Shown: in pieces, positions 34,606-43,223 of the stretch
Layout: each line of letters begins with the position of its first letter
Position numbering within the stretch: position 1 is the stretch's first letter
Assembly (NCBI GenBank): GCA_036267975.1
Contig: DATAVA010000049.1
Coordinates: forward strand, 1-64,000
Reading direction: 5' to 3'
Length of the DNA: 64,000 nucleotides
DNA from: DAIDKA01 sp036267975
Lineage (GTDB): Bacteria > Pseudomonadota > Gammaproteobacteria > Steroidobacterales > Steroidobacteraceae
The notes under the pieces: model-generated
The model's database searches: none
Told to the model about the DNA's origin: nothing
What the model saw: only the letters and a program-made list of their open reading frames with translations
Position numbers and translations under genes: made by a program

Positions 34606-36239
34606 GTGGGCTCCTCAGCCGGCGCCAGCAAGGGTCGTTGGCGGATCAGGTCCGCCGCCTTCTCCGCGATCATCACCACCACGGCATTGGTGTTGCCGCC
34701 AATGATGCGCGGCATCACCGAAGCATCGACGACCCGCAGGCCCTCGACACCGCGCAGGCGCAGCTGCGAGTCCACCACCGCCTCCGGATGCTCGCCCATG
34801 CGACAGGTACCGACCTGATGATGGACGGTGTAGGAACTCGAGCGGATGAAATCGGCGATCTGCTCATCACTTTGCACCGCCGCGCCCGGCGCGATTTCGG
34901 TGCCGTGATAGGGGGCGAAATGGGGTGCCGCAAGGATACGCCGCGCCAGCCGAATCGCACGGATCAGGGGCTGGATATCCTCATCGACGCTCAGCAAGGC
35001 CGGGTCGATGGCCGGTGCCACATGCGGATCGGGGCTCGTCAGCGTGACAGCGCCGCGACTCTTCGGATACAGGGACACCGGACTGATGGCATAGCCATGC
35101 CCCACCGGCAGCGGGAACGGCGGCTGCGGACGCGCGGCCGGCTGGAACACGAACTGCACATCCGGCCGATCCAATGCCGGTAAGGTCTTGAGAAAGCCCA
35201 CCGACTCGAACACATTGCTGGCGAAGGGTCCGGTGCGCCCGAACAGATATTGAAAAACATTCCAGATGCCGCGCGGCAACGCCCGCGTCGAGATGCCGTA
35301 GGAGGTTGCATTGTGCGTGCGCATCAGCACCGGGCAAGCCAGGTGATCGTGCAGATTTCGACCCACGCCGGGCAGGTCGAGGACCGGTTTGATGCCCTGC
35401 GCCTGCAGCTGCGCAGCCGCGCCGATGCCCGAGAGCTGCAGTATCTGTGGTGATTGCAGCGTTCCGGCACTGAGGATGACCTCGCGGGCCGCACGCACTT
35501 CATGCTGCTGGCCGGCGCGTTCATAAGCCACGCCGACCGCACGTCCCTGTTCCACGATGACCCGCAGCACCAGCGCCTCGGTCAGCAGCGTGACGTTGCC
35601 CCGCGCCAAGGCCGGGCGCAGGAAAGCCCGTGCGGTCGTCTCGCGTCTGCCAGCGCGGATCACGCCCTGGCGAAACCCGACGCCCTCATTGCTGGGGCCG
35701 TTGAAGTCATCGGTGCGGGGGAACCCGAGACTGTGCGTTGCCCCGATGAAATCGCGGTTGAGCTGATTCGGAGCGCGCGGCTGCATCACGTTCATGGGAC
35801 CGCCACAACCATGGTAGTGCGAGGCCGGCAGGTCCTGATTGTTCTCGGAGCGCAGGAAGTACGGCAGCACTTCCGCGTAACTCCAGCCCGTTGCGCCGGC
35901 GCTGACCCAATCGGCATAGTCGCGCGGATTGCCGCGCGAATACACCATGCCATTGATGGATCCGGAACCGCCCACGACCCTGCCACGTGGCTGCGGGATA
36001 CGCCGCCCCTTCAGGTGCGGCTGCGGTACGGTCTCGAAGCGCCAGTTGAAGTCACGGGTAGCGATGGCCGCCGCCACCAGTGCCGGTGTGCGGATGAACA
36101 GGTGCTGATCACTGCCGCCCGCCTCGATCACACACACGCGTGTGCCGGGGTCTTCCGCGAGCCGGCCTGCCAGCGCGCAGCCGGCCGTGCCCGCGCCAAC
36201 GATGACGTAATCAAACTTGGCCGCGGCTGACCCGTTCAT
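34596..36239 (-). CDS. GMC-family FAD alcohol oxidoreductase
   Basis: 547 residues, the common length. The N-terminal FAD motif is DYVIVGAGTAGCALAGRL; GGSGSINGMVYSRGNPRDYADW is the GMC signature 1 region, ILSAGTLQSPQILQLSGIG is signature 2, and the active-site His lies in VHHQVGTCRMG followed by GGNTNAVVVM. These enzymes oxidise alcohols to aldehydes. It resembles choline-dehydrogenase/AlkJ-like proteins. It starts 3 nt downstream of the serine-hydrolase stop and ends inside the MBL start. Confidence 0.93.
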   Translation of the reverse strand: MNGSAAAKFDYVIVGAGTAGCALAGRLAEDPGTRVCVIEAGGSDQHLFIRTPALVAAAIATRDFNWRFETVPQPHLKGRRIPQPRGRVVGGSGSINGMVYSRGNPRDYADWVSAGATGWSYAEVLPYFLRSENNQDLPASHYHGCGGPMNVMQPRAPNQLNRDFIGATHSLGFPRTDDFNGPSNEGVGFRQGVIRAGRRETTARAFLRPALARGNVTLLTEALVLRVIVEQGRAVGVAYERAGQQHEVRAAREVILSAGTLQSPQILQLSGIGAAAQLQAQGIKPVLDLPGVGRNLHDHLACPVLMRTHNATSYGISTRALPRGIWNVFQYLFGRTGPFASNVFESVGFLKTLPALDRPDVQFVFQPAARPQPPFPLPVGHGYAISPVSLYPKSRGAVTLTSPDPHVAPAIDPALLSVDEDIQPLIRAIRLARRILAAPHFAPYHGTEIAPGAAVQSDEQIADFIRSSSYTVHHQVGTCRMGEHPEAVVDSQLRLRGVEGLRVVDASVMPRIIGGNTNAVVVMIAEKAADLIRQRPLLAPAEEPTWQ

Positions 36240-36242
36240 GTG

Positions 36243-37397
36243 CTAAAGCGCGGCCGCGAGCAGGATGTCCGCGAGATTCTGCCAGCGCCACAGATTGTCG
36301 ATCGTCTTCATCAGACCCGTCATCAGGCCGACGAAGCTGATATCACGTTCCGGATCCACCCAGAAAATCGTGGTGCCCGCGCCATGTGCACCGAAAGTGC
36401 TGGGGGAGCCCAGCGTGCCGAACATGCTGGTGCCCATCTGCGGGCCCCGCACCGAGAATCCCAAGCCGATATTTCCCGGGGGCGCGATGCCGCCGGCCGC
36501 ACGGATGCCGCTGGCATAGAACTCATTGGGTTTGTCACCGGTCCAGATGGTCCGCGCGGCCTTGACCATCGCGGATGACACGATGCTCGTGCCGTCGATC
36601 GTCCCGCCACAACGCAGCATTTCCGCGAAGCGCATCATGTCGTGAGCGGTTGAGATCCCACCGACCCACGGCATCTCGACGTTCTCTTCCTCGAACGCGC
36701 CATTGGGACCCAGGTTGCTGTGCCCCAGGTGCTTGATCGGATAGTTATTGCGGAACTCGGGCACCAGGTGCCGCGGCTTCAGATCCTTGCGCACTCCCAT
36801 GGCCGTGTTCTTCATGGCCATGCGATCAAACAGATCCTGGTGCAGGATCTCCTTGTAGGAGCGCTGCCGCGGATCGACGCGGCGCACGGCCTCGCCCAGC
36901 AGGGCATGGTTGAAAAGCGGCGCGTACGCGACGCTTTGCCCCGCGGGCTCCATCGGCAGTGCCACCTTGACGATGGCGGCGATGGTGTCGGCCAGGACAT
37001 CGATGTACATGCCGGGGCTGGCCTCGAACATACTCGGCAGGCCCGTGCTGTGCGTGAGCAGATGGAAAATCGTGATCCGCTCGCGCAGGCCGCCGGAAAA
37101 CTCCGGAATGATCCTGCACAGCGGCGTGGTCAGCGTCATCAGGCCACGCTCGATGGCCTGGAATACGAGAATGTTGGTGAATGCCTTGGTGACCGAGAAC
37201 AGGCTGAATACCGAATCGTCGGCGACCTTGCGCGCGCGGCTCTCGCTGCTGTATCCGAACACCTTGTGGTAGGCGCTTTGGCCACCGCGCTTCACGCTGA
37301 TGACGCCCCCGAAGTACAGGCCGGCGGCGATGTCGCGCTCCACCGCAGCGGTCAGATAGTCAAGCCGCTGGGCATCGAACCCGGAATGAGCTGTCAC
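36243..37397 (-). CDS. Serine hydrolase, class C beta-lactamase / esterase family
   Basis: 384 residues. The catalytic SxxK is SVTK (Ser68, Lys71) in SLFSVTKAFTN; the conserved Tyr motif appears as YAPLFNHALLGE (Y-x-x-x-x-N form), and HGAGTTIFWVDP lies near the C-terminus where an HxG-like third motif is expected. Such proteins are often EstB-like esterases rather than beta-lactamases. No signal peptide is evident, which favours an intracellular esterase. It is followed by the GMC gene after 3 nt. Confidence 0.88.
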   Translation of the reverse strand: MTAHSGFDAQRLDYLTAAVERDIAAGLYFGGVISVKRGGQSAYHKVFGYSSESRARKVADDSVFSLFSVTKAFTNILVFQAIERGLMTLTTPLCRIIPEFSGGLRERITIFHLLTHSTGLPSMFEASPGMYIDVLADTIAAIVKVALPMEPAGQSVAYAPLFNHALLGEAVRRVDPRQRSYKEILHQDLFDRMAMKNTAMGVRKDLKPRHLVPEFRNNYPIKHLGHSNLGPNGAFEEENVEMPWVGGISTAHDMMRFAEMLRCGGTIDGTSIVSSAMVKAARTIWTGDKPNEFYASGIRAAGGIAPPGNIGLGFSVRGPQMGTSMFGTLGSPSTFGAHGAGTTIFWVDPERDISFVGLMTGLMKTIDNLWRWQNLADILLAAAL

Positions 37398-37498
37398 GTT
37401 AACCCCACCTCAACTTCTTGAATTTCCAGAACTTACAGCCTCGAGCCTGATGAGCCGTGGCGGCCCCGTCCGGGCTCGCCGCGCAGCGCCATTATCGC

Positions 37499-37879
37499 TC
37501 AGGCGGCGTCGATTTCCGCGAACGTTTCGCGGGCAATGCGGAAGCTGTCGACGGCGGCCGGCACCCCCGCGTAGATGGCGACCTGCAGGAACACCTCGCA
37601 GATCTTCTCGCGGCTGAGGCCATTCGTCAGCGCGCCGCGGATATGCGCCTTCAGTTCGTGCGGGCGGTTCAGGATGCTGATCATGGCCAGGTTGAGCATG
37701 CTGCGCTCGCTGCGCTCCAGACCCTCGCGCCCCCACACGGCACCCCAGCAATATTCGGTCACCAGCTCCTGCAGCGGCTTGTTGAAATCATCCATGCTGG
37801 CCAGGGCCTTCTTGACGTACGCCTCGCCCAGCACCTCGGTACGGATCTTCAGACCTTTATCGAAAAGCTCACTGCTCAT
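37499..37879 (-). CDS. PcaC-like carboxymuconolactone decarboxylase family protein
   Basis: 126 residues, the size of gamma-carboxymuconolactone decarboxylase. It follows PcaC from memory through most of its length: GLKIRTEVLGEAYV, DFNKPLQELVTEYCWGAVW, MLNLAMISILNRPHELKAHIRGA, and EVFLQVAIYAGVPAA. PcaC converts carboxymuconolactone to beta-ketoadipate enol-lactone. No pcaB or pcaD gene is next to it, so a different lactone substrate is possible. The start overlaps the upstream dehydrogenase stop by 4 nt. Confidence 0.8.
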   Translation of the reverse strand: MSSELFDKGLKIRTEVLGEAYVKKALASMDDFNKPLQELVTEYCWGAVWGREGLERSERSMLNLAMISILNRPHELKAHIRGALTNGLSREKICEVFLQVAIYAGVPAAVDSFRIARETFAEIDAA

Positions 37880-38772
37880 GTTGACCTCGTAAGGAAATCC
37901 AGGCCCGCGTCGGATTCGACGATTTTGGCCATTGCCGTGAAATCCGCATCCGGACCCAGGCTCGTGACGGTGCGTTGCAACAAATCACAAACTGCAGACC
38001 CGACGCCCAGCGGCACGCCCAGGGACTGCGCCGCGGCCAGACACAGCCGCACATCCTTCAGACACAGCCCGGACGCGAATCCGAAGTCAAAGGTCCGCGG
38101 CAGCACCGCACGCGGCCATTTGTCCTGCGTCGCGCTGCTGCGACCGCTGGAGACGTTCAGCACCTCGATCATGCGCGCCGGGTCCAGCCCGGCCTTGGCA
38201 CCCAGGGTCATCCCTTCGGCCGTAATCGCAATCGCACAGGCGCCCAGCAGGTTGTTGACCAGCTTCATCGTCTGGCCCGCGCCCGGATTCGCACCCATGA
38301 AGAACGGCTTGCCGAAGACCTGCAGCAAGGGCTGCAATCGCTCCCAGACCGGGGGCGGTCCCGCCACCATCAATGACAGCGTGCCTTCGCGTGCCCCCTT
38401 GATGCCGCCGGACACCGGCGCTTCCAGCGAAGCCTTGTGGCGTTCCGCCAAGCCCGCCGCCAGCTGCACGGCGGTCTCCGGTCCCGAGGTCGACAGATCG
38501 ACGCACACTTCCAGCCGTTTGCCCTCACGCAGCCCGTGCGTGCCCAGCACCACTTCCACCACGATCTGCGGATTCGGCAGGCTCAGGAACACGATCGGCG
38601 CGGCGTCCGCGACGTGCAGCGCGCTGGGCGCAATCCGGGCTCCACGGGCCGCCAGCGCCGCGGCCGCGGCCGTGCTGGGGTCGTACACCGTGACCTGGTG
38701 ACCGGCATCCAGGAGGCGTCGCGCCATCGCACCGCCCATCCGACCCAAGCCAATGAATCCACACTCGCTCAT
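37876..38772 (-). CDS. Beta-hydroxyacid dehydrogenase (3-hydroxyisobutyrate dehydrogenase family)
   Basis: 298 residues. The N-terminal GFIGLGRMGGAMARRLLDAGHQV is the NAD(P)-binding signature; VDLSTSGPE, LEAPVSGGIKGAREG (substrate loop) and the catalytic Lys in MKLVNNLLGA follow, as in the family. It oxidises a beta-hydroxy acid or reduces a semialdehyde. It overlaps its neighbours on both sides by 4 nt (ATGA), so stoichiometric expression with the lactonase and PcaC-like protein is likely. Confidence 0.92.
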   Translation of the reverse strand: MSECGFIGLGRMGGAMARRLLDAGHQVTVYDPSTAAAAALAARGARIAPSALHVADAAPIVFLSLPNPQIVVEVVLGTHGLREGKRLEVCVDLSTSGPETAVQLAAGLAERHKASLEAPVSGGIKGAREGTLSLMVAGPPPVWERLQPLLQVFGKPFFMGANPGAGQTMKLVNNLLGACAIAITAEGMTLGAKAGLDPARMIEVLNVSSGRSSATQDKWPRAVLPRTFDFGFASGLCLKDVRLCLAAAQSLGVPLGVGSAVCDLLQRTVTSLGPDADFTAMAKIVESDAGLDFLTRST

Positions 38773-39563
38773 GAAGCTCCTCGCGGCCTTGGCGGCAGAT
38801 CCAGGCGCACGACGTCCGCGACACCCGCTTCCGCCACAAACCTTTGCAGCACTTCAGGATCGTGACCCGGAATGATGTGATCGATCGAGGGTGCCAGCGT
38901 TTGCAGCTTGCGCAGGGCCTCGAGGTACGCGACCACATCGGCCACCACCGGGAACGGAATCGCGCGCTGCAGGTTGGCCCAGAAATGAATGGCATCCGAG
39001 GCCAGGACCACCGGGCCGCGCTCGGTGTGCACCCGCACCGCCTGCAGCCCCAGGGTGTGCCCGGGCAGATGGTGCAGCGTCACCCCCGGATACAACTGCG
39101 CATCGCCCGCATGGAACACCACCCGTCCGTCGAATATGCGCTCCACCACCGCCACGACGTTCTCGACATCAAACGGCGCGGCGAGATGTCCGTGAGTCAT
39201 CGCGCGCCCGGTACAGTAGGCCACTTCCGCGTCCTGAACATGGAAGCGCGCCTTGGGAAACAGCGGCACGTTGCCCGCGTGATCGTAGTGCATGTGGGTG
39301 ATCACGACATCCTGCACCTCACGCGCATCCACGCCGATGGCCGCCAGCCCCGCCTCCACCGGCCGCAGCAGCGTGCGACCGCGCTTCGCGGCGCCGGCGG
39401 CATCAAAGCCGGTGTCGACGACCAGCGTGCGCTCCTCGGATTTGATCACCCACACGAAGTAGTCCAGCGGCATGGGATGCGCGTGATCGTCACCGCCCAC
39501 GAAATTCAGATCGCTGAGCCGATCCAGGTGGCCGTAACGCACGGCGTAGACACGATGAGTCAT
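38769..39563 (-). CDS. N-acyl-homoserine-lactonase-like MBL hydrolase
   Basis: 264 residues. The metal motif is ITHMHYDHAGN, with other ligands in LHHLPGHTLG, VLASDAIHF and IIPGHDPEVL; VVDTGFD precedes the first motif as in AiiA/AttM-type lactonases. This family opens acyl-homoserine lactones, but in this operon it may hydrolyse a catabolic lactone. It overlaps the SDR by 4 nt and the hydroxyacid dehydrogenase by 4 nt. Confidence 0.88.
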   Translation of the reverse strand: MTHRVYAVRYGHLDRLSDLNFVGGDDHAHPMPLDYFVWVIKSEERTLVVDTGFDAAGAAKRGRTLLRPVEAGLAAIGVDAREVQDVVITHMHYDHAGNVPLFPKARFHVQDAEVAYCTGRAMTHGHLAAPFDVENVVAVVERIFDGRVVFHAGDAQLYPGVTLHHLPGHTLGLQAVRVHTERGPVVLASDAIHFWANLQRAIPFPVVADVVAYLEALRKLQTLAPSIDHIIPGHDPEVLQRFVAEAGVADVVRLDLPPRPRGAS

Positions 39564-40297
39564 GCCGAGGCCAGGAAGCCGCCATCGACGTGCAGAATGT
39601 CACCGCTGATGAATGAGGCGGCATCGCTCAGCAAGAACAGTGAGGCGTTGGTGGCATCCTCATCGCGGCCGACGCGGCGCAGGGGAATAGTCACCGCACG
39701 ACGTTCGTATTCAGCCTGCGGCGTGATGGCCACGGCCCCGGGAGTGGGAATGGAGCCCGGCGCCAGCGCATTGACGCGCACCTTGCGCGGGCCAAGCTCC
39801 GCCGCCAGGGTGCGCGTCAAGGTGCCCATGGCGCCCTTCACCATGCTGTAGATCGCGGTCTTCGGAAAGCCCCGCTCGGCCACCGGCGAGGCGAGATTGA
39901 GAACGACGCCGCCCACTTGCGGATCCATGTGGCGCAGCAGCGCCTGCACCCCCCATACGGCCCCTTTGATGCCGATGGCGAGCATCCGGTCAAGAATCGC
40001 ATCGTCCACGACTTCGATGGCGTCATAGCGGATCAGCATGGCGTTATTGACGACGCCGTCGATTCTGCCGATGCGGTCGGCGGCGGCCATGAACGCAGCA
40101 CGGTCGGCCACATCCACCACCTGCGTGGCAATGGCGCTCGAGGTTTTCACCAGCTCGACCAGCGACTGAGCATCCACGTCAAACGCGGTCACGCGGGCGC
40201 CGGCCTGCGCCGCGCCAATGGCCAGCGCGCGCCCCAGACCACGGCCAGCGCCGGTGATCAAAATGGACTTACCCGAAAGATCAAAGGTTGTTGCCAC
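39560..40297 (-). CDS. SDR-family oxidoreductase
   Basis: 245 residues from the GTG at 40297, which has GGAGG four nucleotides upstream; a much longer open frame continues but no family match lies there. SDR features are ILITGAGRGLGRALAIG, VDVADRA, VNNA (a shortened NNAG, here NNAML), the catalytic Ser in NLASPVAERGF and the YxxxK pair in YSMVKGAMGTL, with an LSDAASFISGDILHVDGG end. It is the first gene of the eight-gene operon ending with the P450, and is divergent from the NTF2-like gene at 40391. Confidence 0.88.
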   Translation of the reverse strand: MATTFDLSGKSILITGAGRGLGRALAIGAAQAGARVTAFDVDAQSLVELVKTSSAIATQVVDVADRAAFMAAADRIGRIDGVVNNAMLIRYDAIEVVDDAILDRMLAIGIKGAVWGVQALLRHMDPQVGGVVLNLASPVAERGFPKTAIYSMVKGAMGTLTRTLAAELGPRKVRVNALAPGSIPTPGAVAITPQAEYERRAVTIPLRRVGRDEDATNASLFLLSDAASFISGDILHVDGGFLASA

Positions 40298-40390
40298 GTT
40301 TCCTCCGACGATTCGCCCTGTATACCGGATGCGAATCAAAAATTCATGGCTGATATGCTCGCAGAACGCACGCCAATCGGGGGACCGAAA

Positions 40391-40999
40391 ATGAACCGCT
40401 TCGAAAAACAGGTGTATGAGTGCATGCACCCGACCGAAAAACTGCTGGAAAAGACCACCAACCCGCTGCATCGGGCCATTCTGCTGAATTTCTGGCGCCA
40501 CGTGCACCTCGAGGGCGCGGGCGAGTATCACAAGATCCTGGCCGCCGACATGGAAGTCGAGCACCCCGTGTATCGGGTCAGCTGGGGAGCCAATCCGGGC
40601 GTCATCGAAGGCAAGGCCGGCGTGCTGGCGTTTTACACGAGCGTCGGCGAAGCGGTGCTGTGGCATTCGGATGATCGGCTGGCGGTCGCCGACTGGGGGG
40701 TGTGCGATGAGATCACCTTCCATCAGCTGGCCGAAGGCGCCATTCTCAAGCAGCTCGGTTATGCGGTCGCGCACGCCGACCGGCTGTACCACGTCTCCAG
40801 CCGCCAGGCCTTCATCTGGCCCTATGACGCCAGGGCGCGTCTGGCGGGCGAGCATCTGTACGAGGACAAGACCAGCCTGCAGATCGAGGAGGTGGACCGC
40901 CGCGATGCCATCACCCCGGTGCGCGTGCGCGAGATTCATCGCGAGCAACTCGGCAAGCTCGAAGCACGGCTGGGCCCCAATTTCTGGGTATTGCACTGA
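40391..40999 (+). CDS. NTF2-like protein (about 202 aa)
   Basis: Starts at ATG 40391 with a GGGGGA stretch just upstream; an ATG at 40346 would add 15 residues. It is longer than most SnoaL-type proteins. Features are ILLNFWRHVHLEGAGEYHKILA, VEHPVYRVSWG, VIEGKAGVLAFYTSVGE and a final IHREQLGKLEARLGPNFWVLH. The fold is inferred from the helix-strand order and the neighbouring catabolic genes. The stop overlaps the SGNH gene (TGATG at 40997-41001), so they form one unit. Confidence 0.7.
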   Translation: MNRFEKQVYECMHPTEKLLEKTTNPLHRAILLNFWRHVHLEGAGEYHKILAADMEVEHPVYRVSWGANPGVIEGKAGVLAFYTSVGEAVLWHSDDRLAVADWGVCDEITFHQLAEGAILKQLGYAVAHADRLYHVSSRQAFIWPYDARARLAGEHLYEDKTSLQIEEVDRRDAITPVRVREIHREQLGKLEARLGPNFWVLH

Positions 41000-42354
41000 T
41001 GCGCGCACTCGGGCGGGTGCTGATCGGGGCCTGTGGCGCGCTGCTGCTACAGATGACCGCGAGCGCCGCGACCGATCGGGCGGCTGAGAACTGGATCGGA
41101 ACCTGGGGCTATGTTTCGCTGCCACCACCGCCCGGGGTGCCGATTCCAACGGCCGCGGCCGCGCCCGCCCCCGCGCCGACGCCAATGCCGCTGGGCGGCT
41201 TCACGCCACGACCCGCCACCCCGCCGGCGCCACCGGCAGGGTTGCCGGCACCGATCGACAATCCCGGCCATGTCCCGCTCGATTACACGACGCTCGAGCT
41301 TGGCAACGTCACGGTGCGCCAGGTGGTGCGCGTTTCGCAGGGTGGAAGCCGGCTGCGGCTGCGATTCTCCAACGAAAACAATGCCGATGAGGTGGCGGTG
41401 GGAGCCGTGCACATCGCTGCGGCGCAGCTCGACGGGACCATCGTGGCCGGTAGCGATCGGGTCGTGACTTTTGATAGCCAGCCATCGGTCATCCTCCCGC
41501 CCGGTGCTCCCGTGCTGAGCGATGCCATCGATCTTCCGACCCGTGCGCTGCAGAAACTGTATATCTCCAGCTATCTGCCCGGCCCGGTGCCCACCCGCTC
41601 GCCGCGCACCCTGTTCGAATACGTTGCCGGCAAATCCGGCGACTTCACGGCCGCGGCCACACTGCCGGCGCAGCGCCTGATGCGAATACCGGCCTACGTG
41701 ACGCTGGTTGAAGTGCAGGCAGCCGCACCGAGCGGGGTCGTCGTCGCGCTCGGGGACTCCATCACGCAAGGCTCGGCCTCCACTGCGAACGGCTTTCGCA
41801 GTTGGCCCGATCGCCTGGCCGAACGGCTCGCGCCACATCATTGGGCCGTCGTGAACGCGGGCATCGGCGGCAACCGGCTGCTGCGCTATGGCTTGGGGCC
41901 GAGCGCGCTTGCGCGCCTGGACCGCGATGTCTTGAGCGTTCCGGGCCTGAAGACCATCATCCTGATGGAGGGGATCAACGACATCGGCGTTGGCCTCGGG
42001 AACGCGAACCCCCTCGACCCCGTCAGCGTCGAAGGCCTGGAGGCGGCGGACCTGCAAATCATTGCCCGCGCCCATGAGCACGGGGCCCGCATCATCGGTG
42101 CGACACTGACACCATTCCAGGGTGCCTTCTATGCGACGCCGGCCGGCGAGCGGGTCCGCGAGGCGCTGAACCACTGGATTCTCACCAGTGGTGCATTCGA
42201 CGGTGTCATCGATTTCGCACCCGCCGTTGCCGCTGCCGGCAATCCGCTCATATTTGACAAGCGCTATAACGATACCGATCACCTGCATCCCAATGATGCC
42301 GGATATCAGGCCATGGGCGACGCCGTCGACCTGGCGCTGATCATCGGGAAATAA
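40999..42354 (+). CDS. Exported SGNH/GDSL hydrolase
   Basis: 451 residues. Signal peptide at 1-24 (ending TASAA), then a Pro/Ala-rich segment and an N-terminal beta-rich domain. The SGNH blocks are ALGDSITQGS (nucleophile Ser), AGIGGNRLL, EGINDIGVG (block III Asn) and DHLHPNDAGY (catalytic Asp/His). It is a periplasmic or secreted esterase/lipase, perhaps acting on acyl or acetyl esters such as plant polymers. It is coupled to the NTF2-like gene upstream and followed by the exported SDR after 21 nt. Confidence 0.9.
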   Translation: MRALGRVLIGACGALLLQMTASAATDRAAENWIGTWGYVSLPPPPGVPIPTAAAAPAPAPTPMPLGGFTPRPATPPAPPAGLPAPIDNPGHVPLDYTTLELGNVTVRQVVRVSQGGSRLRLRFSNENNADEVAVGAVHIAAAQLDGTIVAGSDRVVTFDSQPSVILPPGAPVLSDAIDLPTRALQKLYISSYLPGPVPTRSPRTLFEYVAGKSGDFTAAATLPAQRLMRIPAYVTLVEVQAAAPSGVVVALGDSITQGSASTANGFRSWPDRLAERLAPHHWAVVNAGIGGNRLLRYGLGPSALARLDRDVLSVPGLKTIILMEGINDIGVGLGNANPLDPVSVEGLEAADLQIIARAHEHGARIIGATLTPFQGAFYATPAGERVREALNHWILTSGAFDGVIDFAPAVAAAGNPLIFDKRYNDTDHLHPNDAGYQAMGDAVDLALIIGK

Positions 42355-42375
42355 ATTCGCAACGGAGTCTGAGAC

Positions 42376-43209
42376 ATGGTGAATGCAGTCCTCAGAAATA
42401 TCGCCGTCTGGATGGTCATTGCGGTCGTGGCCGTGCCGCTGACCGCCGCGGCCGACACGGTGATGATCACCGGTGCGAACTCCGGCATCGGCCTGGAATT
42501 CGCGAAGCAGTACGCCAAACTGGGCTGGACGGTCATTGCCACACATCGGCGCGCCGCGCCACCGCAGTCCCTGACCGATCTGGCGGCGAAGTATCCGAAG
42601 GTGCGCATCGAAAACCTGGATGTCACCAAAGTGGATCAGGCGCAGAAACTGGCGTCGAAGCTCGCTGACGTACCGATCGATGTATTGATCAATAACGCCG
42701 GCGTCTACAACGACCGCGCCAGGTGCGCCGGGGATGACGAGGGGTGTGCAGGGGACTACGGCGGGGAGAGTTTCGGCAAATTCAACTACTCGCTGCTGGA
42801 CACCATCATGGCGGTCAATATCAAAGGCCCGCTGATCGTGTCGGAGGCTTTCTACAAGAATGTCCTGGCCAGTAAACAGAAGAAGATCATCGCCATCAGT
42901 TCCAGCAACGGGACGCTGACCGGCGAGGCCCACCCGCGGCCAGGCGCGATGTTCTATCGCATGAGTAAGGCCGCATTGAATCGGGAGATGCAGGTGGTAG
43001 CCGCTGAAACGCGCAAGGACGGGGTGACGGTCATCATGTTCAATCCGGGTCCCACCCTGACCGAACACCAGGCCTACCTCGACGGCAAGTACCAGGGGAT
43101 GCTCAAGACCTCATTCACCGTGGAGAACATGGTCCACACCATCGACAGGTTGACGCTCGCGGATAGCGGGCGGTTCCTGCGCTACGACGGGGTCACCGAG
43201 GCCTGGTGA
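42376..43209 (+). CDS. SDR-family protein with an N-terminal signal sequence
   Basis: 277 residues. The first 25 (MVNAVLRNIAVWMVIAVVAVPLTAAA) look like a cleavable signal peptide or membrane anchor, immediately followed by a normal SDR start VMITGANSGIGLEFAKQYA, then NNAGVY, AISSSNGTLTGE (Ser) and YRMSKAALNREM (YxxxK). The catalytic residues are intact. NAD(P)H is not normally available outside the cytoplasm, so its location is a puzzle. A second gene with the same design lies at 55361-56185. CGGAG precedes the start. Confidence 0.87.
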   Translation: MVNAVLRNIAVWMVIAVVAVPLTAAADTVMITGANSGIGLEFAKQYAKLGWTVIATHRRAAPPQSLTDLAAKYPKVRIENLDVTKVDQAQKLASKLADVPIDVLINNAGVYNDRARCAGDDEGCAGDYGGESFGKFNYSLLDTIMAVNIKGPLIVSEAFYKNVLASKQKKIIAISSSNGTLTGEAHPRPGAMFYRMSKAALNREMQVVAAETRKDGVTVIMFNPGPTLTEHQAYLDGKYQGMLKTSFTVENMVHTIDRLTLADSGRFLRYDGVTEAW

Positions 43210-43223
43210 CGCCGCCGTGCGCA

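Noticed and set aside
41047..43068. Long minus-strand frame (about 673 codons)
   Set aside because: It is the mirror of the SGNH hydrolase and exported SDR genes; no family features.
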